A stretch of DNA of 64,000 bases from Pseudolabrys taiwanensis (GCF_003367395.1 NZ_CP031417.1:124001-188000); one strand, 5' to 3'. Numbered from the stretch's first letter, positions 33,662 through 43,520 are shown. Numbers and translations are program-made. The notes: generated from the letters alone by a model not told the origin.

Positions 33662-35023
33662 ATGAGCCAGACGAGCGACCAAGCAGCCTCGACGTGGTAC
33701 GAGACCACGAGCGTTCCGCGCCCGGCGCGGCCTCGGCTGAACTTCGACCTCGACGTGGACGTCTGCGTGATCGGGGCGGGGCTCGCCGGACTTACGGTCG
33801 CGCGTGAGGTCGCGGAGCGCGGCTGGTCGGTCGCGGTGCTGGAGGCGGGGCGCGTCGCCGATGCGGCCTCCGGCCGCAACACCGGGTTTGTTCTGCCCGG
33901 CTTTGGCGCCGATATCGACGACATCGTCGAGCGGGTCGGGCTCGACCACGCCAAGCAGCTATGGGCGCTGTCGGAGCGTGGTCTCGACTATGTTCGCCGC
34001 ACCATCGTCGACACGGACATGCCGGGCACCGATCCGATGCCGGGCTGGCTGCACATCTCGAAGACCGACAACGACAGAGCTGTGCGCGCGGACATCGAGC
34101 GTCTGCGCTGGATCGGCGCCGATGTCGAATACTGGTCGAAGGACCGCGTGCGCGAGGTGTTGCCGAATCCGCGCTATTTCGGTGCGGCGCATTACAGAAG
34201 CGCCTTTCATATCCATCCGCTCAATTATGCGCTGGGCCTTGCCGCGCTTGCCGAAAAAGCCGGCGTGCGCATTTTCGAGGATACGCCGGCGCTGGAGATC
34301 GATCCGGCCGGCGTGCGCAAGCGGATTGTCACGCCAGACGGACGGTTGCGGGCGCCGCATGTGGTGCTCGCCGGCAATGTGCAGTTGGGCGGTCTGATGC
34401 CGCGACTTGCCGCGACTTTGTTGCCGGTCTCGACCTTCGTTGTCGTCACCGAGCCGCTCGGACCGCAGCTCGACGAGGTCATCCGCTATCGCGGCGCGGT
34501 CAGCGACACCAATCGCGCCGACAACCACTATCGCATCGTCGACGGCAACCGGCTGCAATGGTCGGGGCGCATGCGCACCTGGGACGCGGAGCCGCGCCGG
34601 ATCGGCCGCAGCCTCGTCGCCGACATTCGCCGCAACTTCCCCTCGCTCGGCAAAGTGGATATCGCGCACGTCTGGCGCGGAACTCTCGGCCGCACGGTGC
34701 ATCGGATGCCGCAGATCGGCGAGATCGAGCGGGGCGTCTGGGTGGCGGGCGGCTTCGGCGGCCATGGTCTCAACACCACGGCGATGGCGGGCGAACTGAT
34801 CGGCCGCGGTATCGTCGACGCCGACCAAACCTGGCGCTTGTTTGCCCCTTACGAATTGGTCTGGGCCGGCGGCCGTCCGGGGCGTGCCTTTGCTCAAGCC
34901 GTCTATTGGGGTTCCCGTCCGGTCGAAGCGGTGGCGGGCATGGTCGCCCGGCAGCGCGAGCGCGCGCGGACACGGAAGCAAGCGCGTCTGGCTTCGCGTC
35001 GCGCCCCGGTGGCCGCGCCCTAG
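33662..35023 (+). CDS. FAD-dependent oxidoreductase of the DAO/PuuB type
   Basis: A 453-residue flavoenzyme. The GxGxxG motif is at residues 38-43 (VCVIGAGLAGLTVAREV) followed by VLEAGRVADAASGRNTGF, which is characteristic of the amine/gamma-glutamylputrescine oxidase group (SGRN.G). A late GGFGGHGLNTTAMAGELIG matches the FAD site at the C-terminus. It oxidises an amino acid or polyamine; the substrate cannot be read. The C-terminal 40 residues are Arg-rich and unusual for the family. Confidence 0.85.
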   Translation: MSQTSDQAASTWYETTSVPRPARPRLNFDLDVDVCVIGAGLAGLTVAREVAERGWSVAVLEAGRVADAASGRNTGFVLPGFGADIDDIVERVGLDHAKQLWALSERGLDYVRRTIVDTDMPGTDPMPGWLHISKTDNDRAVRADIERLRWIGADVEYWSKDRVREVLPNPRYFGAAHYRSAFHIHPLNYALGLAALAEKAGVRIFEDTPALEIDPAGVRKRIVTPDGRLRAPHVVLAGNVQLGGLMPRLAATLLPVSTFVVVTEPLGPQLDEVIRYRGAVSDTNRADNHYRIVDGNRLQWSGRMRTWDAEPRRIGRSLVADIRRNFPSLGKVDIAHVWRGTLGRTVHRMPQIGEIERGVWVAGGFGGHGLNTTAMAGELIGRGIVDADQTWRLFAPYELVWAGGRPGRAFAQAVYWGSRPVEAVAGMVARQRERARTRKQARLASRRAPVAAP

Positions 35024-35166
35024 CGGCAAAAATGCAACATATCCGCACAGATTTTTCCCGCGCCAGAACTTCGATTCTGGCGTAAACGTTGCTGCACCAT
35101 GGTGTTGCTAAGGTCGAAGCGGGTTCTATCGTTTCGGCCGTTTGCCGCGGGCAGGGGATTGGTTTG

Positions 35167-35991
35167 ATGTTGAGCGTGCGCATCGGAGTGGCTGCGGTTC
35201 TGGTGGCGAGCGGCATCGCGTCCGCGCAGGCGGCGGATATCGTGACGCCGGCTTGGGCACCTGGCGCTTCCAAAGAGTGGACGGTCACGCTTGGCGTCGA
35301 AGGCCGCATGACGCCGACCTTCCCGGGCTCGGATCGTTACACGTTCTTGCCGTTGCCATTGTTCGACGTGCGTCGGGCGGGTACTGCGCCGCGCTTCCAC
35401 AGCGCCCGCGACGGTTTCGGCGTGCCTATCCTGGACACCGGCAGCTTCCGCGCCGGTCCGGCTTTCAAAATCCGTCTGCCGCGGCGTGAAAGCGCCGATG
35501 GCAATCTCAACGGCCTCGGCAACGTCGATTACACCTTCGAGGCCGGCGGCTTCGTCGAGTTCTGGCCGACCCAGTGGCTGCGGACGCGCGCCGAAGTGCG
35601 TCAGGGCTTCGGCGGTCATCACGGCGTGGTCGGTGATCTGATGGCGGATCTGGTGATGCCGGTGACGCCGCAGCTTACGTTGTCCGGCGGTCCGCGCACC
35701 ACGCTGATGTCCGACAAGGCGGTCGATCCGTACTTCAGCGTCAACTCGGTGCAGTCCGCTAATTCCGGCCTGCCGGTCTACAGCGCCGGCGGCGGTGTCT
35801 ACTCGTGGGGCGCCGGCGGTCAGGCGCGTTATCAATGGTCGCCGCAGTGGGCGACCTATGTCTTTGTCGAATACGAGCGGCTGGTCGGCGACGCCGGCAA
35901 TTCGCCGATCGTCACGCTGCGCGGCTCGCGCGATCAGTGGCAGACCGGTCTCGGCGTGACCTATTCTTTCGACATGCACGCCTTGTGGTGA
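35167..35991 (+). CDS. MipA/OmpV family outer-membrane protein
   Basis: A 274-residue beta-barrel protein with a signal peptide (cleaved after AQA-AD). The family pattern includes EGRMTPTFPGSDRYTFLPLP, the barrel strand EFWPTQWLRTRAEVRQGFGG, and a C-terminal aromatic-rich strand (GVTYSFDMHALW). MipA in E. coli scaffolds a murein hydrolase and synthase; OmpV is an outer-membrane antigen. Start ATG 35167 follows AGGGGA; the frame extends 26 codons upstream without a signal-like sequence. Confidence 0.85.
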   Translation: MLSVRIGVAAVLVASGIASAQAADIVTPAWAPGASKEWTVTLGVEGRMTPTFPGSDRYTFLPLPLFDVRRAGTAPRFHSARDGFGVPILDTGSFRAGPAFKIRLPRRESADGNLNGLGNVDYTFEAGGFVEFWPTQWLRTRAEVRQGFGGHHGVVGDLMADLVMPVTPQLTLSGGPRTTLMSDKAVDPYFSVNSVQSANSGLPVYSAGGGVYSWGAGGQARYQWSPQWATYVFVEYERLVGDAGNSPIVTLRGSRDQWQTGLGVTYSFDMHALW

Positions 35992-36045
35992 GCAAGTTCC
36001 CGCTCTATAGGAGCGCGGCCTGATCCCCACGGAACTTTCCCTGCC

Positions 36046-36861
36046 ATGCGCATTCTCTCTCTGTGCCTGTGCCTCACAGCGCTGGCCCTTGCCGGCTGTG
36101 CCAATAACGGATTGAACCTCGCGGGCGCCAGCGCCCCCATCAAACCGAAGACCATCGTCGTCAGCGACTTCTCTTTTCAGCCGGAGGTGGCGGCGGTTGA
36201 CCGCGGCTACACCGCGCGGCTGTCGCGCAAGATCGGCGAAATCCCGACCTACGAGCGCAAGCAGCGCACCAACGAGCGCGTCAACGACGAGATCGTCGCG
36301 ACCATCGTGGTGACCCTGCGCCAAGCCGGGCTCGATGCGCAGCCGGGTGCAGCCGAAAGCATCGCGGCCGGCGATGCCGCCGTGCTCGTGACCGGCACGC
36401 TGCATGCCGAGGGCGAGCGGGCGCGCGATACGACCGGCTTCGGCCCGAACCGCGGCGGCGTCGCCGCCGACATGGTTGTCACCAATATGGCTGGCGGCTC
36501 GCGCAAGGAATTGCTCAGCTTCAGCGTCGGCGCACCGGCGGCGCGCCGCGCCGCGGCGTCGAACGCCGCGGCGAGCAGCGCGATCGCCGCGGTCATTGCT
36601 GCGACCGGTTCGCCGACGGAAAAGCTGTCGCCCGACGTCGAGGGACCGGCCCGTGCCATCGGCCGCGCGGCGGGCGAGCGCATCGTCGCTTATGCCAAGG
36701 AGCAAGGCTGGATCGCGGAGCAGGTTGTGGCGGCGGCGGAGCCAGCCAAGCCCGCGGCGCACAAGCGGCGTTCGCCTGCCGCTGCGCCGAAACCGGCGGC
36801 CAAGCCGGCGGCCAAGCCGGCCGCGGAAGAGACGCCGGCCGAGGAAGCCGCGCCGGAGTAA
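36046..36861 (+). CDS. DUF4410-like lipoprotein with a Pro/Ala/Lys tail
   Basis: A 271-residue lipoprotein: lipobox LAGC (Cys18). The domain (KTIVVSDFSFQPEVAAVDRG ... EIVATIVVTLRQAGLDAQPG ... VLVTGTLHAEGER) matches the DUF4410 family. A low-complexity tail from about residue 236 repeats KPAAKPAAKPA. Such tails can span the cell wall. Function unknown. The gene starts 54 bp after the OmpV-like gene and may be in its operon, which fits an envelope role. Confidence 0.78.
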   Translation: MRILSLCLCLTALALAGCANNGLNLAGASAPIKPKTIVVSDFSFQPEVAAVDRGYTARLSRKIGEIPTYERKQRTNERVNDEIVATIVVTLRQAGLDAQPGAAESIAAGDAAVLVTGTLHAEGERARDTTGFGPNRGGVAADMVVTNMAGGSRKELLSFSVGAPAARRAAASNAAASSAIAAVIAATGSPTEKLSPDVEGPARAIGRAAGERIVAYAKEQGWIAEQVVAAAEPAKPAAHKRRSPAAAPKPAAKPAAKPAAEETPAEEAAPE

Positions 36862-36901
36862 GGCGCGCCTGCGCGTCTCGACGTTCGAATGCGCACTCTC
36901 G

Positions 36902-37105
36902 TCAGGGGCGGTATTCGAGGATATCGCCCGGCTGGCAATCGAGCACCGCGCAGATGCGGGCGAGCGTGTCGAACCTTACGCCCCTGACCTTGCCCGATTT
37001 CAAGAGCGAGACGTTCTGTTCGGTGATGCCGATGCGCTCGGCAAGTTCTTTCGAGCGCATCTTGCGGCGCGCCAGCATCACGTCGAGATTGACCACAATC
37101 GACAT
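36902..37105 (-). CDS. HTH transcriptional regulator (Xre/YozG type)
   Basis: A 67-residue protein that is a single helix-turn-helix domain (LARRKMRSKELAERIGITEQ, NVSLLKSGKVRGVRFDTLARIC), ending CQPGDILEYRP. It lies ten bases from the downstream end of the DUF2975 gene, the usual partner. This pair occurs widely as a small regulatory module; the HTH protein probably binds DNA near its own operon and the membrane protein may control it. Confidence 0.9.
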   Translation of the reverse strand: MSIVVNLDVMLARRKMRSKELAERIGITEQNVSLLKSGKVRGVRFDTLARICAVLDCQPGDILEYRP

Positions 37106-37114
37106 CGCGTTGCC

Positions 37115-37663
37115 TCAGACGAAACTTGCATTCTCTTCGGCAAGACGGGCTGCCTCGCGCATGACCGTGGCCACGGCAAGCAGCACGCCGCCAATAATCA
37201 GCGCCAGGTAATCATTGGTCGAAATACCGAGCATCACCGTTTTCGGACCGGGCTGCGCGGTGAGCGTCAAAGCCAGTGAGATGGCGGCGCCTGCGAGGGG
37301 CGACAATGGCGCTTGCGCGAGCACTGTCACGGCGAATGTCTGCAGGCAGCGAGCAGCTTCGGTCGTCAAAACGCGGCCGCGTGCGAATTCCTGAAAGAGC
37401 CGGCGCACGGTCCACAAACCGTAGAGCAGCACAGCCAGCGGCACGGCAGTGATCAGCCCGGCAATCAGTCGTCCCTCCACGGTGATTGGCAGTGTGGCAC
37501 CAGCCTCGCCGAGTTTGGCGAGCACCAGATTCCGCGTCCACTCGGGAATGATGAACATCAGCGCCGTCAGAATTCCGATCAGCACCATGCCGACGAGCGT
37601 GACGACCTCCATGACGCGCGACAGGCGGGTCAAACGCTCGAGTCGGGCCGGCGTGGGGAGCAT
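37115..37663 (-). CDS. DUF2975 membrane protein
   Basis: A 182-residue protein with four likely helices (about residues 18-40, 68-88, 103-130, 145-165). Sequence and its fixed partnership with a Xre-type HTH gene (36902-37105) identify it as DUF2975. The upstream region carries ATTATTAATTGT-like AT-rich sequence (37690-37720), the probable promoter, shared with the divergent lipoprotein gene. Confidence 0.85.
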   Translation of the reverse strand: MLPTPARLERLTRLSRVMEVVTLVGMVLIGILTALMFIIPEWTRNLVLAKLGEAGATLPITVEGRLIAGLITAVPLAVLLYGLWTVRRLFQEFARGRVLTTEAARCLQTFAVTVLAQAPLSPLAGAAISLALTLTAQPGPKTVMLGISTNDYLALIIGGVLLAVATVMREAARLAEENASFV

Positions 37664-37742
37664 TCGTGAATTCCTTCATTTGACATGCGATTAAATTATC
37701 GTATTACAATAATTAATCATCGTCAATATGGAGACGGAGGCT

Positions 37743-38345
37743 ATGTACGATTTTGCTGCGGCGGCCTGTCGATTCCGCTGGGTCGCCGTAATCGTGTCGG
37801 CGTGTGTGCTAGCGAGTTGCAGCCATGTGCCGGTCACATCGCTTCTGAAACTGTCGCAGATCGATTTCGTCACCACCGATCCGGCGCTCATGCGCGCGGC
37901 GGTCAAGTTGCCGCGTCAGTTGCGGCCGCGCCCGGACGGGATGCGCTTGCATCTCGTCGTGAAAATGAACAACGGCTCGGAGGAGGCGCAGGATTTCGCC
38001 TTGCGCGAGGTGTCGGATGCGGCTGACCTGTTGGCATTGCGCAATGAGCTCTCGTCAGGTTCCGCGCTGTTTGCCTATCGCATCGATCCCGACGACCTGG
38101 CGCGGTTGAAAGCGTTTCGCGCGACCATGCTCGCGAAGAAAAACACCGGCGTGAAGGGATCGCTGACGATCTCGGTCCGGCCGGAGACCTGTCGCACCGA
38201 AACGCTTGGCGAGGGGCCGGTCTTGTTCTCGACTTATCTGCGGACGAGCGAAACAGGCAGCTACGTGCCGCTCACGCGCGACGTCGATCTGCGCAGCCTC
38301 GACGCAACACGCGATATCGCCGCCTTAATCCCACCGTGTGCGTGA
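37743..38345 (+). CDS. Lipoprotein of unknown function
   Basis: A 200-residue protein with signal and lipobox LASC (Cys around residue 26). I start at ATG 37743, nine bases after GGAG; ATG 37728 lacks a ribosome site. The mature part has the patterns LSQIDFVTTDPALMRAAVKL and RIDPDDLARLKAFRATM, a fold rich in beta and alpha segments, but no family I know. Divergent from DUF2975 with about 80 bp between. Confidence 0.7.
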   Translation: MYDFAAAACRFRWVAVIVSACVLASCSHVPVTSLLKLSQIDFVTTDPALMRAAVKLPRQLRPRPDGMRLHLVVKMNNGSEEAQDFALREVSDAADLLALRNELSSGSALFAYRIDPDDLARLKAFRATMLAKKNTGVKGSLTISVRPETCRTETLGEGPVLFSTYLRTSETGSYVPLTRDVDLRSLDATRDIAALIPPCA

Positions 38346-38447
38346 TCGCGCGCCGACCCAATGCGCCGCCGTTCATCGATAGGACACAGCGTATGGATTC
38401 CCACTTTCGCATGAGACGACCAAGTGTTCAGCGGCCCTCGTGCCGCG

Positions 38448-39293
38448 TCAGCGACCGTCTCTGCGCGCCATGAACGCCAGGCGCTCGAACAGGTGCACGT
38501 CCTGCTCGTTCTTGATCAGCGCGCCATGCAGCGGCGGGATCAGCCGCTTGGGATCGCGCTCGCGCAGCATTTCGGGCGTGATGTCCTCGACCATCAAGAG
38601 CTTGAGCCAGTCGAGCAATTCCGATGTCGACGGCTTCTTCTTCATGCCCGGCACATCGCGGATTTCGTAGAACAGACGCAGCGCTTCGGCGACAAGGCGC
38701 TGCTTGATGCCGGGGAAGTGCACCTCGATGATCGCGCGCATCGTGTCGTCGTCGGGGAAGCGGATGTAGTGGAAGAAGCAGCGGCGCAGGAACGCGTCCG
38801 GCAATTCCTTCTCGTTGTTCGAGGTGATGACGACGATCGGGCGGCGGCGCGCCTTCACCGTTTCGCCGGTCTCGTAGACGAAGAACTCCATGCGATCGAG
38901 TTCCTGTAGCAGGTCGTTGGGAAACTCGATGTCGGCCTTGTCGATCTCGTCGATCAGCAGCACCGGGCGCTCGTCGGAGACGAAGGCGTCCCACAGCTTG
39001 CCGCGCTTGATGTAGTTGCGGATGTCTTTCACGCGCTCGTCGCCGAGCTGGCTGTCGCGCAAGCGCGACACCGCATCGTACTCGTAGAGACCCTGTTGCG
39101 CCTTGGTGGTGGACTTCACGTGCCATTCGAGGAGCGGCGCGCCGAGGGCCTTGGCCATTTCGATCGCCAGCACGGTCTTGCCGGTGCCGGGCTCGCCTTT
39201 CACCAGCAGCGGGCGCTCCAACGTGATGGCGGCATTGACCGCTACCTTGAGATCGTCGGTCGCGACGTAGGCTTGTGTACCCTCGAAACGCAT
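38448..39293 (-). CDS. MoxR family AAA+ ATPase
   Basis: A 281-residue ATPase. Walker A is GEPGTGKT (33-40), Walker B LLIDEID (112-118), and sensor 1 ITSNNEKELPDAFLRRCFF follows. This is the MoxR/CoxD-like class that acts with VWA proteins as metal-insertion or complex-assembly chaperones. The usual VWA partner is encoded 18 kb away at 19155-20327, on the opposite strand. It is not part of the flagellar cluster that begins 330 bp further on. Confidence 0.92.
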   Translation of the reverse strand: MRFEGTQAYVATDDLKVAVNAAITLERPLLVKGEPGTGKTVLAIEMAKALGAPLLEWHVKSTTKAQQGLYEYDAVSRLRDSQLGDERVKDIRNYIKRGKLWDAFVSDERPVLLIDEIDKADIEFPNDLLQELDRMEFFVYETGETVKARRRPIVVITSNNEKELPDAFLRRCFFHYIRFPDDDTMRAIIEVHFPGIKQRLVAEALRLFYEIRDVPGMKKKPSTSELLDWLKLLMVEDITPEMLRERDPKRLIPPLHGALIKNEQDVHLFERLAFMARRDGR

Positions 39294-39622
39294 TGAAATC
39301 TCACCCTTTCACCGGCAGGTCGGCGCTAGCTTTATTATAGAGCGGGGGCCGCGCGCTACCCGTCGTTTGCGCTTACAAAGTGCGCCCGGATCTGCAGCCT
39401 CTCCCGTTCAATACGAGCCCCCAAAGCCCATCCCGCGCCCGGCAAAATCTGCCGCGCGGCGGCAGAAAACAACCTTGATGGCGGTCGCGCGCGCCGCTGT
39501 GGTCTCGCCAACCTATTGAAAATAAATACGCATTCGGCTGGCACGCCGATTGCCAAGTCTTCGCCGAGATCGCGCGCGAGCCCCCGTCGGGGCGAAGGGC
39601 GGCGCGACAGCGGAGAACAGTC
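39294..39622. other. Intergenic region between moxR and flgE
   Basis: 329 bp, divergent. It contains the sigma-54 promoter of flgE (39539-39553). The rest has no gene or terminator that I see. Confidence 0.6.
39539..39553 (+). promoter_or_regulatory. Sigma-54 (-24/-12) promoter of flgE-flgK-flgL
   Basis: TGGCACGCCGATTGC is an exact match to TGGCAC-N5-TTGC, preceded by C and followed by C. It lies 70 bp before the flgE start, giving a predicted transcript start near 39565. Confidence 0.85.
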
Positions 39623-41623
39623 ATGGGTATCTTTGGGGCGCTCACCACAGCGGTCACCGGCATGAAGGCGCAGAGCTATGCGCTCGAGAACGTGTCGGGC
39701 AACATCGCGAACTCGCAGACGACCGGCTTCAAGCGCATCGATACCAGCTTCGAAGATCTCATTCCGAGCAGCGACCCGAGCAAGCAACTGTCCGGCAGCG
39801 TGAGCGCGTCGTCGCGCTCGACCAACACGGTGCAGGGCGACATCCAGAGCGCGTCGGTCTCCACCTTCATGGCCATTAACGGCCAGGGCTTCTTCGTCGT
39901 GCAGAAGCCGTCCAGCTTCGCGGACTCGACGCCGACCTTCGACGGCGCCGATCTCTATACTCGCCGCGGCGACTTCAAGCTCGACCAGAACGGCTATCTG
40001 GTGAACGGGGCCGGCTACTATCTGATGGGCATCCCGATCGACTCCAAGACCGGCAATACCATCGGCAGCCAGCCGCAGTTGATGCAGTTCCAGAGCAGCT
40101 TCCTGCCGGCGCAGCCGACCACCGAGATCGACTACAAGCTCAATCTCGCGCGCACGCCGAAGACGCAGGATTACGACTCGACCATTCCGGGCTCCGAGCT
40201 CCTGCAGCCGTCCGCCTTCTCCGCCAACCCGATCAACGGCGCGTCGACCGCCGCCTCGATCATCGGCAAGGGCGGCAAGCTGCTGCCCGACGCGCCGGCC
40301 AAACTGACCGGTTCGGCCGTGCTGACGTCGCTGGCCGCCACCGGCGGCACGTTGGATCTGAACGGTACGTCGATCACCATCAATCCCGGCGATAACATCA
40401 CCACCATCGTCGGCGCGATCAACGCGCAGACCGGCACGACCGGCGTCACCGCGACGCTCGACAGCACCGATCACCTGGTGCTCACCAGCGCCGACGCCGA
40501 CAGCAATGTCGTCATCGGTTCGTCGACGACGCCGTCGGTGCTTACCGATCTCGGTATCTCGGCCGGTACCACCAATCCGACCAACATTCTGACGCAGAGC
40601 GGCGCCTCGGCCGGTCAGACCATGGCCATCGTGGTCAGCGGCAATCCGGCGCTGTCGATCACCTTCGGTACCGGTCCTGGCCAGGTTTCGACGCTCGCCG
40701 AGCTCAACACCGCGCTCGCCGGTCTCACCGGCGGTACCGCCTCGGTCAACACCTCGACCGGCGACATCACCGTCACCGCCGGTAACGCCACCAGCACCAT
40801 CACGGTCACCGGTTCCGCCACCGCGGCCAACTTCGGCATGAAGACCACGACCGGCCTGCCGGCGAGCGGCACCGTCATCGCCAGCGACGTTCCGGCCTTC
40901 CTCAACGAGTCGATCAGCGGCGGTTCGGTCACCACCTACGACAGCTCGGGCGCCTCGGTGAACGTGCAGCTCCGCTGGGCCAAGGTCGATTCCGCGACGC
41001 TCGGCGGCACTCACGTCGACAAGTGGAATCTGTTCTATCAGAACAGCACCACCGCGACCGGCCAGCAGGCGGCTTGGACGAACGTCGGCGTCGACTACAC
41101 CTTCGGCTCCAACAACCAGCTCAATCCGCCGATCAACTCGGTGACGCTCAACAACCTCACCGTCAACGGCGTGAACCTCGGCAGCATCCAGCTCGTGCAC
41201 GGTACGTCGGGCGTCACGCAGTTCGCCGACGCCAACGGTACGGCGCAGGTCAACATCCTCAACCAGAACGGTTTCGCCGCCGGTGAGCTGCAGTCGGTCG
41301 CCGTCACCGATAAGGGCCGCATCGCGGGCACCTATTCGAACGGCCGCACCATCGATCTCGCCGAGATCACGCTTGCCAACTTCACGGGTGCCGACTCGCT
41401 CAAGCGCATCGACGGCGGCGCCTTCGAGACCACGGCGGAATCCGGCCCGCCGCTGTTCAACGCGAGCGGCAAGATCCAGGGCTCCGCGCTCGAGGGCTCG
41501 AACACCGACATCGCCGACGAGTTCACCAAGCTCATCGTCACGCAGCAGGCTTATTCGGCCAATACCCGCGTGATCAGCACCACCAACACCATGGTTCAGG
41601 ACCTCCTGAACATGTTGCGCTGA
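39623..41623 (+). CDS. flgE: Flagellar hook protein FlgE
   Basis: A 666-residue hook protein. N-terminus MGIFGALTTAVTGMKAQSYA and ENVSGNIANSQTTGFKR form the conserved D0 coiled-coil and rod motif; the C-terminus (GSALEGSNTDIADEFTKLIV, QQAYSANTRVISTTNTMVQD) closes it. The middle is long and Thr/Ala/Gly/Ser-rich, which makes the protein about 260 residues longer than the E. coli hook protein, as in some alphaproteobacteria. First gene of flgE-flgK-flgL, with a sigma-54 promoter 70 bp upstream. Confidence 0.96.
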   Translation: MGIFGALTTAVTGMKAQSYALENVSGNIANSQTTGFKRIDTSFEDLIPSSDPSKQLSGSVSASSRSTNTVQGDIQSASVSTFMAINGQGFFVVQKPSSFADSTPTFDGADLYTRRGDFKLDQNGYLVNGAGYYLMGIPIDSKTGNTIGSQPQLMQFQSSFLPAQPTTEIDYKLNLARTPKTQDYDSTIPGSELLQPSAFSANPINGASTAASIIGKGGKLLPDAPAKLTGSAVLTSLAATGGTLDLNGTSITINPGDNITTIVGAINAQTGTTGVTATLDSTDHLVLTSADADSNVVIGSSTTPSVLTDLGISAGTTNPTNILTQSGASAGQTMAIVVSGNPALSITFGTGPGQVSTLAELNTALAGLTGGTASVNTSTGDITVTAGNATSTITVTGSATAANFGMKTTTGLPASGTVIASDVPAFLNESISGGSVTTYDSSGASVNVQLRWAKVDSATLGGTHVDKWNLFYQNSTTATGQQAAWTNVGVDYTFGSNNQLNPPINSVTLNNLTVNGVNLGSIQLVHGTSGVTQFADANGTAQVNILNQNGFAAGELQSVAVTDKGRIAGTYSNGRTIDLAEITLANFTGADSLKRIDGGAFETTAESGPPLFNASGKIQGSALEGSNTDIADEFTKLIVTQQAYSANTRVISTTNTMVQDLLNMLR

Positions 41624-41654
41624 TGGGGGCGGGTAACGGCATGGAGCGACCGAC

Positions 41655-43520
41655 ATGAGTTTGTCGCAGGCACTCGTCTCGGCGATGTCCGGGCTGAAGG
41701 TCAACCAGCAGAGTCTCGCGCTGGTTGCTGCCAACGTCGCCAACGCGGATACGCCGGGCTATATCCGCAAGACCGTCAACCAGGTCGCGATCGCCGGCAA
41801 CAACACCGGCATCGGCGTGCGGGTGAGCGCCATCCAGCGCGAGCTCGACACCTATGTGCAGCGTCAGCTCCGGATCGAGAATTCCGGCGCGACCTACGCC
41901 AGCACGCGCGCCGATTTCTATAACCGCCTGCAGACGGTCTACGGCACGCCCGGCTCCAGCAACGCGCTGGACACGATCTACAATAACTTCACGACCGCGC
42001 TGCAGGCGCTCTCGACCAGCCCCGACGATACCGCGGCGCGTTCCTCGGTGATCAGCACGGCGCAGGCGCTGGCGCAACAGCTCAACTACATGACCGACAG
42101 CATCCAGGGCTTGCGCAAGGATGCCGAGCTCGGGATTGCCGACGCGACGTCGCGCGCCAACGAGGCGATGAGCCAGATCGCCAAGCTGAACACGCAGATC
42201 GCGGCGTCGGGTGCGGACGATACCGCAACGGCGAGCCTGCTCGACCAGCGCGATTCGTATGTCGACCAGTTGTCGAAGATCATGGACATCAACGTGCTGT
42301 CCATCGACCACAATCAGGTCGCGGTCTTCACCAATTCGGGCGTCCAGCTCGTCGGCACGCAGGCGGCGCAGATCTCATTCGACGCGCAGGGCACGATGAG
42401 CGCCGGCGCGCAGTGGACCAACGATCCGGCGACCCGGACGGTGGGCACGCTGACTTTGAAGTCGCCCTATGGCGGCGAGACGGATCTGATCGCCTCGGGC
42501 GCGATCCGGTCCGGCGAGATCGCCTCCTATCTGGAGATGCGCGACAAGGTCCTGCCGCAGGCGCAGAACCAGATCGATGCCATCGCCGCGTCGATGGCGA
42601 GTTCATTATCGGATAAGACGACGTCGGGCACGGCGGTGACGTCGGGCGTGCAGAACGGCTACGATATCGATATCGGCAGCCTGGCCGCCGGCAACTCCAT
42701 CACGATCAACTACACCGACACGCTGACCAACACGCCGCGTACGATCACGTTGATGCGGGTGGACGATCCGTCCGTCCTGCCGCTGAAGAACGACGTGACC
42801 GCCAATCCGAACGACAAGGTCTACGGCATCGACTTCTCCGGCGGCTTCAGCACGGTGCTTGGCCAGATCCAGCAGGCGATCGGTTCCACCAGTATGGTGG
42901 CGTCGAACCCGTCTGGCACGACCTTGCGCATCCTCGATGACGGTCCGGGCAATATCGTCAAGGTCAATTCCGTCAGCACCACGACGACCGCGACGTCGCT
43001 CACCGGCGGCAGCGCAGAATTGCCGTTCTTCACGGATGCCAACAGTCCGTATACGGGGGCGATTTCGACGCTCGGCTCTCAGAGCGTCGGCTTTGCCGGG
43101 CGCATCACGGTGAACGCCGCGCTCGTTGCCGATCCGTCGAAGCTCGTGACTTACGGGAGCGGCGTGTCGTCCGGCGACGGCACGCGGCCCGATTTTCTGC
43201 TCAGCCAGCTGACGCAGGCGAGCACGCAGTTCTCGCCGTCGACGGGGCTCGGTACGGAAGATACGCCGTTCTCGGGTTCGATCACGACTTTCCTTCGCCA
43301 GGTGATCAGTTCGCAGGGACAGGCCGCGAGTTCGGCCCAGAACCTGAAAGAAGGGCAGGACGTGGTGCTGTCGTCGCTGCAACAACGCTTCAACGATACG
43401 TCCAGTGTGAACGTCGACCAGGAAATGGCCAACCTGCTCACGCTGCAGAACTCGTATGCGGCGAACGCCCGCGTGATGTCGGCTGTCAAAGACATGCTCG
43501 ACGCGCTGATGAAGATATGA
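41655..43520 (+). CDS. flgK: Flagellar hook-associated protein FlgK
   Basis: A 621-residue hook-filament junction protein. MSLSQALVSAMSGLKVNQQS with AANVANADTPGYIRK is the FlgK/FlgE-type N-terminus; VNVDQEMANLLTLQNSYAAN, AR.MSAVKDMLDALMKI is the matching C-terminus. It starts 31 bp after flgE and eight bp before flgL. Length is normal for the family. Confidence 0.94.
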   Translation: MSLSQALVSAMSGLKVNQQSLALVAANVANADTPGYIRKTVNQVAIAGNNTGIGVRVSAIQRELDTYVQRQLRIENSGATYASTRADFYNRLQTVYGTPGSSNALDTIYNNFTTALQALSTSPDDTAARSSVISTAQALAQQLNYMTDSIQGLRKDAELGIADATSRANEAMSQIAKLNTQIAASGADDTATASLLDQRDSYVDQLSKIMDINVLSIDHNQVAVFTNSGVQLVGTQAAQISFDAQGTMSAGAQWTNDPATRTVGTLTLKSPYGGETDLIASGAIRSGEIASYLEMRDKVLPQAQNQIDAIAASMASSLSDKTTSGTAVTSGVQNGYDIDIGSLAAGNSITINYTDTLTNTPRTITLMRVDDPSVLPLKNDVTANPNDKVYGIDFSGGFSTVLGQIQQAIGSTSMVASNPSGTTLRILDDGPGNIVKVNSVSTTTTATSLTGGSAELPFFTDANSPYTGAISTLGSQSVGFAGRITVNAALVADPSKLVTYGSGVSSGDGTRPDFLLSQLTQASTQFSPSTGLGTEDTPFSGSITTFLRQVISSQGQAASSAQNLKEGQDVVLSSLQQRFNDTSSVNVDQEMANLLTLQNSYAANARVMSAVKDMLDALMKI

